Shown: positions 27,468 to 38,400, numbered from the stretch's first letter. The stretch: DNA of 64,000 bases from Limnospira fusiformis SAG 85.79 (GCF_012516315.1 NZ_CP051185.1:2965403-3029402); one strand, 5' to 3'. Numbers and translations: made by a program. Notes: generated by a model not told the origin, from the sequence alone.

Positions 27468-28802
27468 TTAATTCAACACTTTTTGATAAAGTACAACCAT
27501 TTCTTTACTAACTTCTTTCATCGTCCGGACTGGCTTTATAGACTGACTTAATTGGTGGACTACATCTCGCCTCACAGCGAGATAGGCAATGGCTTCTTGC
27601 CAAGCTTCTACAGTGACGGGAACCAGCCAACCATCGATGCCGTGACGGACTAATTCAGCAATTCCACCTTGTTTGGAACCGATAACTGGAGTCCCCACAG
27701 CCAAAGCTTCGAGAACGACAAGAGGCCCCGTTTCCAACCACTGGGAAGGTACGGCCAAGAGATCCAATTGTGCCAAAGCCTTTGGAACGTCTTCCCTCGC
27801 AAGTTGATCGGCTATTTTAATTCGGGAGTCGGTAGATGCCAAAGCCATCACTTTTTCTCGATTCGCCAGATCTTGTTTACTTCCACCCATACCATGAATA
27901 ATCAGTTCTACCGGACAATTTGGTGGCAGGCGATGTACTGCTTCTGCCAACATTTGCGCTCCTTTAGTATCCTGCCAACGTCCTAAAAAGCCGATTTTTA
28001 ATTTTTTTTCTTGGCTCTGCTTTTTTTCAAAATTTCTATTAAAATTCGAGACTCCTTGGCGACACAAAACAATTTTTTCTCTGGCAAAACCGTTCGCAAT
28101 TAAGCCGTCATAAATCCACTGGCAAGGCGCAATAACCAGGTCTGAAAGCTCGAACATTCTGTGCAGTTTTTTTTGATGATTTATAACTTTTGGAGGTGTA
28201 CCTATTGTCCTTCCTAACTGCTGCAATCGAACCGAACTCGAAGTTTTTAATTGAGTTTGAAAATTCGTGGCTAAAGACGAGGGCACTCGACTTAATCCTT
28301 GTATTGCCCAATTCGGCACTTTTGCCGGCAATCCCAAGCATTGACTACAGCGCACGTCTTGAATTTTTCCATCACAGGGATGTTGGCCATGTAGCATCAT
28401 AGTACCCCTAAGACATAAGGGTTCTGGCATATGAATGGTCACTAAAGTTTTTAAACCGTTTTCCTTAGCACAATTAAGGTGGTGTACTCCACAGCCGAAT
28501 CGCCAAGAGTGCTGGTGGTATATATCTGATTTATGGTCGGCTAACCACGATGAAAAATAGTTGAAACCGGTTGGAGGTTCGAGTTCGTAAAGTTGTGCCT
28601 GAGTCGGATTTGGAAATAAAGGATAACGATAAACGGAAATGTTATTATGTTGGTAGCTCTGCTCCTTTGTTCCATTTAGGGAAGCACCAACAACACTTTC
28701 TATTCCTAGGGATCGCAACTCTTGCACCAAACCATCAACATAGACCTCTGTACCACCGGAACTCTGGGGAAAATACCAACTTAGACTGTGGATGACTTTC
28801 AT
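27468..28802 (-). CDS. Glycosyltransferase family 4 protein
   Basis: The 444-residue GT-B enzyme opens with VIHSLSWYFPQSSGGTEVYVDGLV, the glycine-rich N-terminal loop of GT4 proteins. A central Cys-containing insert (PCDGKIQDVRCSQCLGLP) is of the kind seen in some cyanobacterial GT4 enzymes. The donor half has IGFLGRWQDTKGAQMLAEAV and LLAVPSQWLETGPLVVLEALAVG with the E-x7-E pattern, then TPVIGSKQGGIAELV. The start ATG at 28802 overlaps the stop of the sulfotransferase gene by four bases, indicating translational coupling. Confidence 0.84.
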   Translation of the reverse strand: MKVIHSLSWYFPQSSGGTEVYVDGLVQELRSLGIESVVGASLNGTKEQSYQHNNISVYRYPLFPNPTQAQLYELEPPTGFNYFSSWLADHKSDIYHQHSWRFGCGVHHLNCAKENGLKTLVTIHMPEPLCLRGTMMLHGQHPCDGKIQDVRCSQCLGLPAKVPNWAIQGLSRVPSSLATNFQTQLKTSSSVRLQQLGRTIGTPPKVINHQKKLHRMFELSDLVIAPCQWIYDGLIANGFAREKIVLCRQGVSNFNRNFEKKQSQEKKLKIGFLGRWQDTKGAQMLAEAVHRLPPNCPVELIIHGMGGSKQDLANREKVMALASTDSRIKIADQLAREDVPKALAQLDLLAVPSQWLETGPLVVLEALAVGTPVIGSKQGGIAELVRHGIDGWLVPVTVEAWQEAIAYLAVRRDVVHQLSQSIKPVRTMKEVSKEMVVLYQKVLN

Positions 28803-29749
28803 ATTGAATCAATCAAACAGTTTATGGGTCTATTTATGGTTCTAACCATCGAGACAAGTCTTTGGAAATCAACCTTTCTAAATTCATAATATCTGACCGA
28901 TAGATATCTAAGAGTTTTTTTTCTGACTTGGGGCTGGAGTGGAGGCTGACCTAAATTTGTCTGTTTGAGTCCCTCCCGAATCCTTTCCCTCAAGCTGATA
29001 GGTAAAAAATTTTTAACCATAGATTTAATGATATTGGGTTCACTCCCAAAATTATGGAAGGTCTGGTTTTTAGGAACTTTTGCCTTTAGTTTTCCCACAT
29101 TTATTTTCTTTGACAAGTCCGGCTTGAATGTTTTGTCTACACACAAAAAATCAAAAATAGTTACAAGAAACTTTTCTGGATTTTTCCGGTAGTCTTCATA
29201 AATAAAAATTCCAATTTGTTCAGGAGCAAATATATCGAAATATCGTTGAAGCTGCTGGTAATCAAATCCAGCCTGTTGATAATGCCACAAATATTCCCAA
29301 TTGTTGTCAATGCGCTGTGGTTCCGCTTCCAGAGCCACTTCCAAATCATGAATCGGCTCACTGTAATCCCGAATGAGATGCAAAAAACTCGAATAAGCCC
29401 TATCTACTGGGTTGCGAAGTACAGTGATGAGTTTAACGTTTGGAATGTAATGCTTGATTCTTTCCGGTACTTTCGGATGGTAAAGATACCAAGCTGATTT
29501 TTCACCAATTGCTATTTCCTCAGAAACATCTTGAAATTGAGCTTGGTAATCATCTAGGCTGGTAACAGCCCGTCGCATCAAAGAAATGTCGCCAATTCCT
29601 TGAAAGTTCAATTTCTGGTTCTCAAATGCAAAAAAGTGCATTTCTTCAGCATAACTCATGTAAATCTGTGGATGCTGCTTGAGATAATATTCTAAAGAAC
29701 TGGTTCCTGACTTCGCAGCACCGATAATAAGAAAATTTGGCATTGTCAT
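28799..29749 (-). CDS. Sulfotransferase domain protein (heparan sulfotransferase-like)
   Basis: The PAPS-binding loop FLIIGAAKSGTSSLEYYLKQHPQI lies directly at the N-terminus, and the 3'-phosphate site is KLITVLRNPVDRAYSSFLHLIRD near residue 110. The type is closer to eukaryotic heparan N- and O-sulfotransferases than the enzyme at 13871. The predicted reaction is O- or N-sulfation of a sugar. The frame extends to ATG 29806, but those 19 codons overlap the end of a GtrA gene fragment read in another frame, so the start is placed at ATG 29749 (MTMPNFLIIG) behind a GAGG ribosome binding site. It is coupled to the GT4 gene downstream. Confidence 0.83.
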   Translation of the reverse strand: MTMPNFLIIGAAKSGTSSLEYYLKQHPQIYMSYAEEMHFFAFENQKLNFQGIGDISLMRRAVTSLDDYQAQFQDVSEEIAIGEKSAWYLYHPKVPERIKHYIPNVKLITVLRNPVDRAYSSFLHLIRDYSEPIHDLEVALEAEPQRIDNNWEYLWHYQQAGFDYQQLQRYFDIFAPEQIGIFIYEDYRKNPEKFLVTIFDFLCVDKTFKPDLSKKINVGKLKAKVPKNQTFHNFGSEPNIIKSMVKNFLPISLRERIREGLKQTNLGQPPLQPQVRKKTLRYLSVRYYEFRKVDFQRLVSMVRTINRPINCLIDSI

Positions 29750-29778
29750 TGGAGCTGCTGTTATCCTCACTTCAATTT

Positions 29779-30050
29779 TTACATCTTCACTTCTGTAACT
29801 CGCCAACTCAATTTGAGGTTAACCCAGAAATTCCCAAATGTCACGATCGCGATCGCACCCAATTTACCCCTATAGGCATTTAAGCCCAACAGAGAAACTA
29901 ACCAGTTGAACATTATCACCTTCCATGCTAACTTAACCAGAGCAATTTAACCAAATTTTAATAATATTTTAACTGTTTGACGAAGATCGGACTGTGGGCA
30001 AGACCAATCCCGAAAAGTCCATTGATCATTTCTGAGACAATTATTGCTGC
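29779..30050 (-). pseudogene. GtrA C-terminal fragment, duplicate of the 3' end of 31496-32797
   Basis: This stretch aligns with the last 270 bases of the GT2-GtrA gene: the same blocks for INGLFGIGL-type, LGLNAY, KLGAIAIVTF and FWVNLKLSWRVTEVK are readable, ending in TAA at 29781-29779. Several indels break the frame in its first half, while the last 120 bases are nearly identical to the intact copy. It has no start and cannot be functional. It accounts for much of the gap between the sulfotransferase and the GT4 gene at 30116; the rest of that gap is AT-rich with nothing recognised. Confidence 0.82.
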
Positions 30051-30115
30051 CTCAATCATCGCCAAGTAATTCTTAACATTATATGAACCATTCCTCGGAA
30101 TCATGCGCTCTCAAT

Positions 30116-31291
30116 CTATAGGACTTTTTCTATCACACCAGATAAAACATTAGCCATAGCTTCAATGCTGTAAAACTCTTTACATCTTTCCCTGGCTTTT
30201 AATGCTCTGTTATTAGCTGCTTCTAAATCGGAAAAGATTAATTGTAACGTATCCGCAATTTGTTCAGGTGAACTAGGATCAACTAAGTAACCTGTATCCC
30301 CTAAAATTTCAGGAATATCGCCAACACGAGCAGCTAACACAGGTTTAGCCATTGCCATTCCGTCTGTAAGTTTTAAAGGAAACTGAGCTCGAGACCTGGG
30401 AGTATCTCTTTGAGGAACCACAATAATATGGGCAGCAGCTACAATTTCCGGCATAACAGCAGGTGGAGACTTGGGAAGTTTGATAATCCATCGCCCCCAT
30501 TTTTCTGTCAATTGCTGATCATAGTCGTCATAAGGACTACCACCAACAATTACTAATCTGATATCTGACTGATTTAAGATGTCCAATGCTGTTAAAACAT
30601 CTTGTACCCCTTTAGAATAGGTGGGAGCGCCGGGAAACATTAGGATGCGATAATTACTGAGACCATATTTCTCACGACTATTTTCTGGATTGTACAGAGA
30701 CGGGTCAAACAGTGCGGTATCTTTACCATTAGGTAGGTAAATCCCACCAAAGCGATCGTGTAGAAACTGGGTGTGGATAGTGACAGCATCAGCCTTAGCC
30801 ACTAACTTTTCTGCCCATCTTAGATATATTGAATGATCGGTGTTGTGCAATGCTCCACCGGGTTCCAATATATCCTTTAATAATTGAAATACAGAGGGTT
30901 TATATTGATACTCATCACCACCACTCCAACTTAACTCCCAATCATCTATATCTACAATTACTGGACAGCCACTTTTGATTTTGTGCAGTAAAGCTATACC
31001 TAATGTAGGTAGTTTGGACTTATAAACATAAATAATATCTCCAGTAATGTGACTAAAAAATTTGGGTACTGAAGCCAAAAACCTGGGATAGGACGGATGA
31101 GTGGGGATGGCAATGATTGGCACATCTGGACTAGAGCTTAACCCTTCTTTATCTCGGCGAGAGAAACCAACGATTTCCACCTCACAGCCTATTTTTTTGA
31201 GGGCTTTAGCCAACAAAAATGGTCGCACAGCACCACCCCACCGGCCTGCACCTTGGGAGGATAAATCGCTAACAATTATGGAAACTTTCAT
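30116..31291 (-). CDS. Glycosyltransferase family 4 protein (paralog of 26217-27407)
   Basis: The 391-residue protein mirrors 26217-27407: SIIVSDLSSQGAGRWGGAVRPFLLAK at the N-terminus, DIIYVYKSKLPTLGIALLHK, VIVDIDDWELSWSGGDEY, YLPNGKDTALFDPSLYN, MFPGAPTYSKGVQDVLTALD and FPLKLTDGMAMAKPVLAARVGDIPE. The differences are concentrated in the N-terminal acceptor-facing half, which suggests related donors but different acceptors. A GGAGGT ribosome binding site precedes the ATG. The 204 bases upstream, towards the GT2-GtrA gene, hold no gene and may contain a promoter. Confidence 0.83.
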   Translation of the reverse strand: MKVSIIVSDLSSQGAGRWGGAVRPFLLAKALKKIGCEVEIVGFSRRDKEGLSSSPDVPIIAIPTHPSYPRFLASVPKFFSHITGDIIYVYKSKLPTLGIALLHKIKSGCPVIVDIDDWELSWSGGDEYQYKPSVFQLLKDILEPGGALHNTDHSIYLRWAEKLVAKADAVTIHTQFLHDRFGGIYLPNGKDTALFDPSLYNPENSREKYGLSNYRILMFPGAPTYSKGVQDVLTALDILNQSDIRLVIVGGSPYDDYDQQLTEKWGRWIIKLPKSPPAVMPEIVAAAHIIVVPQRDTPRSRAQFPLKLTDGMAMAKPVLAARVGDIPEILGDTGYLVDPSSPEQIADTLQLIFSDLEAANNRALKARERCKEFYSIEAMANVLSGVIEKVL

Positions 31292-31495
31292 TCTTATTAA
31301 TTACCTCCTTCAGAGCATTTGCGACTTTGATAAAATTTACTAATTAATTAACGGATTTAGGTATGATTTTTGCTGGGGATTTTTTCAAATCATGTTAAAG
31401 GTGGTCTGGGTCTAAATAACATAAGTCTTGGGTATGAAAATTGATCTATTGTTTCCATAAATATGGGGCTTGACTCCTAACTCGAATTGGCAAAT

Positions 31496-32797
31496 TTATG
31501 GTTTGACCTCTGTAACTCGCCAACTCAATTTGAGGTTAACCCAGAAATTCCAAAATGTCACGATCGCGATCGCACCCAATTTAGCCATATAGGCATTTAA
31601 GCCCAACACCGAAACCAACAGGTTGAGTATGATTACATTCAATCCTAACCCCATCAGGCAAATCAGATTAAATTTTAACAATCTTTTAAGTCTTCGATGA
31701 CCGCCAGACTGTTGGCGAGACAAATCCCGAAAAGTCCATTGATCATTCCAGATAAAGTTATTGATAATCGCCATTTCCGCCGATAGCACTGCACTTAGGG
31801 TCAGGGGTAAACCCCAGCCATCTAATAACAGATAAAAGATAGCCATATCGACAAATAAGCCACTAAACCCGACCACTGCAAATCTGACAAACCGACCCAC
31901 TGGCCAATTATCGATCCGCAATCTTAGCAAATGCTGTAAATACTCAAAATACTGCCTACTGGTAACTTTACTATACCCCTCCTGACGTTCTTGGAACACA
32001 TAGCCGACTTCCTGAATGTTAGCAATTCTCCCCCGACCCAATACCTCAATCAAAATCTTGTATCCCACGGGGTTGAGGTCGATATTAGCCAGGGTATCGC
32101 GCCGCAGCATAAAATAACCACTCATAGGATCAGAAACCCGACCCACTACCCCGGGTAAAATCATCAACCCCAGCATTTGTGCGCCACGAGACAAAATCCG
32201 TCGCGCCAAACTCCAATCACTGACCCCACCCCCAGAAACATGACGACTAGCGACAGCTAAATCAGCCCCACACTGGATTTGCGACCACAATTGTAGTATG
32301 GTGTCTAGGGGGTGTTGTAGGTCAGCATCAATGACAGCTAAAATCTCACCCAACGCCACCTGCCAGCCTCTAATTACGGCGGTTGATAGACCCCTTTCTC
32401 CTCGGCGGCGCATAACCCGCAACTGGGGATAATAAGTAGCTATGTTGGTGGCGACTTCCCAAGTCCGATCGGGGCTATCATCGTCAATTACAATCAACTC
32501 ATACTGTCTAGGAATGACTTGATCTAATAACCCGGTGAGGCGATCAATCAAGATGGGTATATTTTGGCTTTCCCGAAAAGTGGGAATAGCTACGGACAGC
32601 AGAATTGACGGACGATCCAAATCCGTTGGTTGTGGAACTTCTCCAGAAATCCTTAACGGACCTTCGGGAACAGGTAAAAGACCATAAATCTCTGGGGTGC
32701 AAGTATTGACAACTTTACCATTGTGTGGCTTCATGTCACCACAACCGGAACCGGAACCGGAACTAGAAAAGGGATACATCCAGGACTCCCACACCAA
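31496..32797 (-). CDS. GT2 polyprenyl-phosphate glycosyltransferase fused to GtrA membrane domain
   Basis: Residues about 65-290 form a GT2 domain of the dolichyl-phosphate mannose synthase type: SVAIPTFRESQNIPILIDRL, ELIVIDDDSPDRTWEV and the DAD-like VIDADLQHPLDTI. Residues about 300-430 form a GtrA domain with four hydrophobic segments (RFVRFAVVGFSGLFVDMAIF, IINNFIWNDQWTFRD). Such fusions make a polyprenyl-phosphate sugar and may flip it across the membrane. The first 21 codons include a GGTTCC hexamer repeat encoding SGSGSGCG; ATG at 32734 (MKPHNGK) could be the true start. It heads the minus-strand cluster. Its 3' end has been duplicated at 29779-30050. Confidence 0.85.
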   Translation of the reverse strand: MVWESWMYPFSSSGSGSGCGDMKPHNGKVVNTCTPEIYGLLPVPEGPLRISGEVPQPTDLDRPSILLSVAIPTFRESQNIPILIDRLTGLLDQVIPRQYELIVIDDDSPDRTWEVATNIATYYPQLRVMRRRGERGLSTAVIRGWQVALGEILAVIDADLQHPLDTILQLWSQIQCGADLAVASRHVSGGGVSDWSLARRILSRGAQMLGLMILPGVVGRVSDPMSGYFMLRRDTLANIDLNPVGYKILIEVLGRGRIANIQEVGYVFQERQEGYSKVTSRQYFEYLQHLLRLRIDNWPVGRFVRFAVVGFSGLFVDMAIFYLLLDGWGLPLTLSAVLSAEMAIINNFIWNDQWTFRDLSRQQSGGHRRLKRLLKFNLICLMGLGLNVIILNLLVSVLGLNAYMAKLGAIAIVTFWNFWVNLKLSWRVTEVKP

Positions 32798-32863
32798 ATA
32801 TAAGCCTAATTACCATAAGGTATTTATTGACGCATTTCAAGTTTCATAGTCGATCGCCTATAA

Positions 32864-34096
<1,233 letters not shown>

Positions 34097-34161
34097 ACCT
34101 CTAACCACAGGACTAATAACTTGGGACTGTCCCCACCCCAATTTGGTACGGTTTCCACGAA

Positions 34162-34188
34162 TTAGCACTCGTACACCATGAGTGCTAA
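34162..34188 (+). promoter_or_regulatory. CIRCE element (HrcA operator) of groEL
   Basis: A perfect CIRCE inverted repeat, TTAGCACTC-N9-GAGTGCTAA, lies 34 bases before the groEL start. It is the binding site of the heat-shock repressor HrcA, so this gene should be induced by heat. hrcA is not in the window. Confidence 0.95.
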
Positions 34189-34221
34189 ATTGACTATTTG
34201 GAGAGCTAAATTAGGTGTAAT

Positions 34222-35898
34222 ATGGCGAAAATCGTAGCCTTTGACGAAGAATCACGGCGAGCGATCGAGCGGGGAGTCAACGCCCTAGCAGACGCAGTTC
34301 GTGTTACCCTCGGTCCAAGAGGTCGCAATGTACTGATAGAGAAAAAATTTGGCGTACCGGATATTGTCAGTGATGGAATTACCGTAGCCAAAGCGATCGA
34401 ATTAGGAGATCCCCTAGAAAATACAGGCGCGCGGTTAATTCAAGAAGTAGCAGCGAAAACCAATGATGTGGCTGGAGATGGTACTACCACAGCAGCAGTT
34501 TTGGCTCAAGCCATGATACAGGAAGGCTTGAAGAATGTGGCGGCGGGTGCGAACCCCGTGGCTTTGCGGCGGGGAATTGATAAAACCGTTCAGTATCTGG
34601 TCAAAGAAATTGAATCCTTAGCTAAACCCGTCGAAGGAAGTGCGATCGAACAGGTAGCCACAGTTTCCGCCGGGAATGATAAGGAAGTGGGAGAGATGAT
34701 CGCCCTAGCCATGGACAAAGTGACCAAAGACGGAGTAATCACCGTTGAGGAGTCCAAGTCCCTAACCACCGAATTAGAAGTTGTGGAAGGGATGCAAATC
34801 GATCGCGGTTATATTTCCCCCTACTTCATCACCGATAGCGAACGGATGACAGTAGAGTTAGACAATGCTCGTGTCCTGATCACCGATAAAAAAATCAGTG
34901 CCATTCAGGATATTGTTTCCGTCCTGGAAAAAGTCGCCCGTTCTGGTCAACCCCTGCTCATTATAGCCGAAGACATCGACGGGGAAGCCCTAGCCACCTT
35001 AGTTGTCAACAAAGCCCGGGGTGTGTTGAATGTAGCCGCTATTAAAGCCCCTGGTTTCGGCGAACGTCGGAAAGCCATGCTCCAAGATATTGCCATTCTT
35101 ACCGGGGGTCAGTTGATTTCCGAAGAAATTGGCTTAAACTTGGAAACAGCCACCGTAGAGATGCTAGGAACAGCCACTAAAGTCACAATTAACAAGGACT
35201 CCACCACCATTGTTTCTGGTTCCGGTCATCAAGGTGAGATCCAACAGCGGGTCGAACAATTGCGTAAGCAACTGGCAGAAACTGATTCCGAATATGATCA
35301 GGAAAAACTGCAAGAACGTATTGCTAAGTTAGCTGGCGGTGTGGCGGTCATTAAAGTTGGTGCGGCTACCGAAACTGAACTGAAATCCCGTAAACTTCGT
35401 ATTGAAGATGCTCTGAATGCCACTAAAGCTGCTGTGGATGAGGGAATTGTTCCCGGTGGCGGTACAACCTTAATTCACTTGGTCAAAAAGGTAGAGCAAC
35501 TGGCTGCAACTTTCAGCATAGAAGAGGAAAAGCTGGGAGCTAAAATTGTGGCACGAGCTTTGGAAGCACCTCTGCGTCAAATTGCTAATAATTCAGGGGT
35601 TGAGGGTTCTGTAATTGTTGAACAAGTCCGTAACAGTGACTCTAATATTGGTTACAATGCTTTAACGGGTAACTTTGAAGACTTGATTGTGGCAGGAATT
35701 TTAGACCCAGCCAAGGTGGTTCGCTCTTCCCTGCAAAATGCTGGCTCAATTGCGGGAATGGTGATTACCACTGAGGTTCTCGTGGTTGAGAAGCCTGAGC
35801 CTAAACCAGCAATGCCAGATATGGACGGCATGGGTGGTATGGGTGGTATGGGTGGTATGGGTGGCATGGGTGGCATGGGTGGCATGGGAATGATGTAA
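34222..35898 (+). CDS. groEL: Chaperonin GroEL (second cyanobacterial type, no groES)
   Basis: A complete 558-residue 60 kDa chaperonin. Visible signatures include [17 protein letters not shown], the ATPase motif [16 protein letters not shown], and [18 protein letters not shown]. It ends in six GGM repeats followed by GMM, the flexible tail that lies in the folding cavity. It should form tetradecameric rings for protein folding. There is no groES upstream; fabG precedes it instead, so this is the stand-alone GroEL2-type copy typical of cyanobacteria, and features such as [16 protein letters not shown] also fit that type. A CIRCE operator controls it. Confidence 0.95.
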   Translation: MAKIVAFDEESRRAIERGVNALADAVRVTLGPRGRNVLIEKKFGVPDIVSDGITVAKAIELGDPLENTGARLIQEVAAKTNDVAGDGTTTAAVLAQAMIQEGLKNVAAGANPVALRRGIDKTVQYLVKEIESLAKPVEGSAIEQVATVSAGNDKEVGEMIALAMDKVTKDGVITVEESKSLTTELEVVEGMQIDRGYISPYFITDSERMTVELDNARVLITDKKISAIQDIVSVLEKVARSGQPLLIIAEDIDGEALATLVVNKARGVLNVAAIKAPGFGERRKAMLQDIAILTGGQLISEEIGLNLETATVEMLGTATKVTINKDSTTIVSGSGHQGEIQQRVEQLRKQLAETDSEYDQEKLQERIAKLAGGVAVIKVGAATETELKSRKLRIEDALNATKAAVDEGIVPGGGTTLIHLVKKVEQLAATFSIEEEKLGAKIVARALEAPLRQIANNSGVEGSVIVEQVRNSDSNIGYNALTGNFEDLIVAGILDPAKVVRSSLQNAGSIAGMVITTEVLVVEKPEPKPAMPDMDGMGGMGGMGGMGGMGGMGGMGMM

Positions 35899-35942
35899 TT
35901 CCTGCCCATCAACCTATAACCTATATCCTCAGTTCATCGAAT

Positions 35943-35973
35943 AGGGAGTCTTGCGGCTATTGGAGGACTCCCT
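35943..35973. terminator. Hairpin between convergent groEL and kinase genes
   Basis: The arms AGGGAGTC (35943-35950) and GACTCCCT (35966-35973) are perfectly complementary and sit between the groEL stop and the end of the minus-strand kinase gene. No long T-run follows, so it may stop transcription from both sides only partly. Confidence 0.6.
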
Positions 35974-35997
35974 CTCCTCCTTGTCAACTATTTGGTT

Positions 35998-37107
35998 TCA
36001 GCCTGGGAGTACATCCAAGCCTAGGGGTAAGTTTAGGGAAATGGTGGTTTGTTGGTTAGATTCGCTTTCAATTCTCCACTGGCCGCCATGCAGTTCTACA
36101 ATACATTTAATAATACTTAGTCCTAGTCCTGAGCCTTGCTGTTCGTACAGTTTTCGCTCAAATTGTACGTGAGCGCCAATTTTACTGATTTGTTCCGGGG
36201 TCATACCTCGACCGCGATCGCTTATTTTTAGTAATAAAAATTCCTCACCTACTTGACTAATTACCTGAATTGGTGTACCGGGTTCCGAAAATTTACAGGC
36301 ATTATCAATCAATTCTACTACCACTTTTTCAAGCTGGTTAGCTGCCATCTGTACCGTGGCATTTTCTAGGTCAAATTCTAGGTCTGTCTCCCTTTGGTGT
36401 TCTTGGGCTTGTTGGGTGGCGGCTTTGATAATAACTGATTGGCTGTCTTTGACCTGAATGGATCGGAGCGATCGCACTTTTTCTACATTTAAACCGATAA
36501 TTTCTAAATCTGCATATAGCAAAAAATTGATGATTAAACGATAGAGGCGGCGACCGGAAATCCGAATATCTTGCAAAATTTCCTTGATTTCATCCGGTTC
36601 AAATAAGTCTAAATTTGAGAGTAGTAACTCCGTATTACTGATGATGCCATTTAGGGGAGTTCGTAATTCATGAGGGAGGGAATGGGTGATATTTTCCCGT
36701 AATTCCCGGATCTGTATTTCCGATTGCTGTTTGATTAAAGACTGTTTTTCTAATCTGATGGCGATCGCTGTTAACAATTCTTCCATAGAACAGGGTTTAG
36801 TTAGGTAATCATCCGCTCCTAAATTCATCCCCTCCCGTAAATCATCGCGATCGGCTTTAGCCGTTAAAAATATAAACGGAATTGTCGCCGTTTCCATATG
36901 GGATCTTAACTCCTTTAATACTCCATAACCATCTAACTCAGGCATCATCACATCACAGAGAATTAAATCCGGTAAATGTTTGTGAGCCTGTTCTACACCC
37001 AACTTGCCATTCTCAGCCGAGATCACATCAAAATCTTCTATCTCCAGTAATTCTACCAAATTCTCCCGAATTGTCTCTTCATCCTCAATTACTAAAACTT
37101 TAGCCAT
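35998..37107 (-). CDS. Response regulator-histidine kinase hybrid (REC-HisKA-HATPase)
   Basis: The 369-residue soluble protein begins with a receiver domain (VLVIEDEETIREN, phosphoacceptor Asp in LILCDVMMPELDG, LTAKAD, Lys in LTKPCS; about residues 1-120). A HisKA helix with the phosphorylatable His in SLPHELRTPLNG (about 145-156) and an ATPase domain (ELIDNACKFSEPG, SDRGRGMTPEQ, GSGLGLSIIK; about 240-365) follow. It has no membrane segment. It would receive phosphate from another kinase or be modulated by it and pass it on. It is the third of three consecutive sensor genes on the minus strand. Confidence 0.9.
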   Translation of the reverse strand: MAKVLVIEDEETIRENLVELLEIEDFDVISAENGKLGVEQAHKHLPDLILCDVMMPELDGYGVLKELRSHMETATIPFIFLTAKADRDDLREGMNLGADDYLTKPCSMEELLTAIAIRLEKQSLIKQQSEIQIRELRENITHSLPHELRTPLNGIISNTELLLSNLDLFEPDEIKEILQDIRISGRRLYRLIINFLLYADLEIIGLNVEKVRSLRSIQVKDSQSVIIKAATQQAQEHQRETDLEFDLENATVQMAANQLEKVVVELIDNACKFSEPGTPIQVISQVGEEFLLLKISDRGRGMTPEQISKIGAHVQFERKLYEQQGSGLGLSIIKCIVELHGGQWRIESESNQQTTISLNLPLGLDVLPG

Positions 37108-37197
37108 ATTAATTCTGCTTTCGTTTATTCTAATTTTGTACCTATACCTAGATCGGTTAAATCAGTTAATAGGTTCAATTATGCCATATTTAGATAT

Positions 37198-38304
37198 TTA
37201 GGAAACCTCTGTGATTGGCAAAATCACTGTAAATGTGGTTCCCTGTCCTAATTCACTGTCAACAGTAATCTCTCCTCCATGCAAATCTACAGCTTGCTTA
37301 ACAATAGATAATCCTAATCCTGTACCTTTGATGTTTCCGACATTAGAACCACGTTCAAAGGCTTGAAATAGCTTTTGTTTATACTCTGGTGGTAAACCTA
37401 TACCCGCATCCTTAATCCGAAAAATTATCTGATTTTCTTGGCGAATAACATCAAAATTAATCACCCCACCATCGGGAGAATATTTGATAGCATTGGATAA
37501 TAAATTAGCTAGAATATGACCCAGCAATTTGTCATCTAACATGATCGGATCATCTAAATCTCCCGAGGTTCTTAATTCGAGTTTGTGTTGGTCATTCACT
37601 TGCACCATTAACTGGTCTATTAAGAGTTGGATCAACTTGACCACATTAACTAACTTAGGAGCAAAAGTCAATTTTCCCGAACTAGACTTACTTAATGTTA
37701 AGACATCTTCTAGTAATTGATTCATACTATTAATTGATGACTGGATTCGCTGAAAATGTTTAAGTTTTTTCTGCTCATCTAGTTTCGAGTCATATTTAGC
37801 TAACAAATCCGTAGACATTTGAATAGAAGTTAGAGGGTTTTTTAAATCATGGGATGCTATGGATAACAGTCGTGTTTTTTCAGCTTCTAACTCCTGAAAT
37901 AAATTCAGAGATTCCTTGACTTGTACTTCCTGCTCATATCTCTTTAATGCCATGCGAATAGCTGCATGAACTTCTCGCTCCTTAAAAGGCTTTAAAAGAT
38001 AACCATAAGACCCAGTAGATTCAGCTCTTTCTAGGGTACTATCATCAGCATAAGCCGTCAGGTAAATTACCGGAGTTCCATATTGTTCATGAATTTTAGC
38101 GGCGGTTTCAATACCATCCATATCCCCTTTAATAACAATATCCATTAATACTAAATCAGGGTTAGTTTCCGCCACTTTGGCGATCGCCGCTAGTCCCGAA
38201 GAAACAATCCCCACTACAGTATATCCCAAAGACTTGAGTTTTCTGGCCAATCCTTTAGCAATTAATAACTCATCCTCGACAATCAGAATTTGGACAGTGT
38301 TCAT
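37198..38304 (-). CDS. Response regulator-histidine kinase hybrid (REC-HisKA-HATPase)
   Basis: The 368-residue protein has an N-terminal receiver (ILIVEDELLIAKGLARKL, Asp in LVLMDIVIKGDMDG, LTAYAD, LLKPFKEREV), a coiled linker, a HisKA box SIASHDLKNPLTSI and an ATPase domain (LLSNAIKYSPDGG, KDAGIGLPPEY, GTGLGLSIVKQAVDLHGG). ATG 38304 (MNTVQILIVEDE) is the likely start because the receiver begins immediately; the frame extends 17 codons more. The receiver resembles the type paired with light or cell-envelope sensors in cyanobacteria. The large CBS/PAS kinase gene just upstream is a plausible partner. Confidence 0.9.
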   Translation of the reverse strand: MNTVQILIVEDELLIAKGLARKLKSLGYTVVGIVSSGLAAIAKVAETNPDLVLMDIVIKGDMDGIETAAKIHEQYGTPVIYLTAYADDSTLERAESTGSYGYLLKPFKEREVHAAIRMALKRYEQEVQVKESLNLFQELEAEKTRLLSIASHDLKNPLTSIQMSTDLLAKYDSKLDEQKKLKHFQRIQSSINSMNQLLEDVLTLSKSSSGKLTFAPKLVNVVKLIQLLIDQLMVQVNDQHKLELRTSGDLDDPIMLDDKLLGHILANLLSNAIKYSPDGGVINFDVIRQENQIIFRIKDAGIGLPPEYKQKLFQAFERGSNVGNIKGTGLGLSIVKQAVDLHGGEITVDSELGQGTTFTVILPITEVS

Positions 38305-38400
38305 GGTATTGCACCTAGTTGGTTTGGTATGCTGAAAATTATCGTAATTATACAAAATTGATCACCATTATTGATGTTCTCATATAACAACTTAATAATT

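Noticed and set aside
35820..35890. Tandem GGTATGGGT-like DNA repeat as a separate element
   Set aside because: It encodes the GGM tail of GroEL and needs no other explanation.
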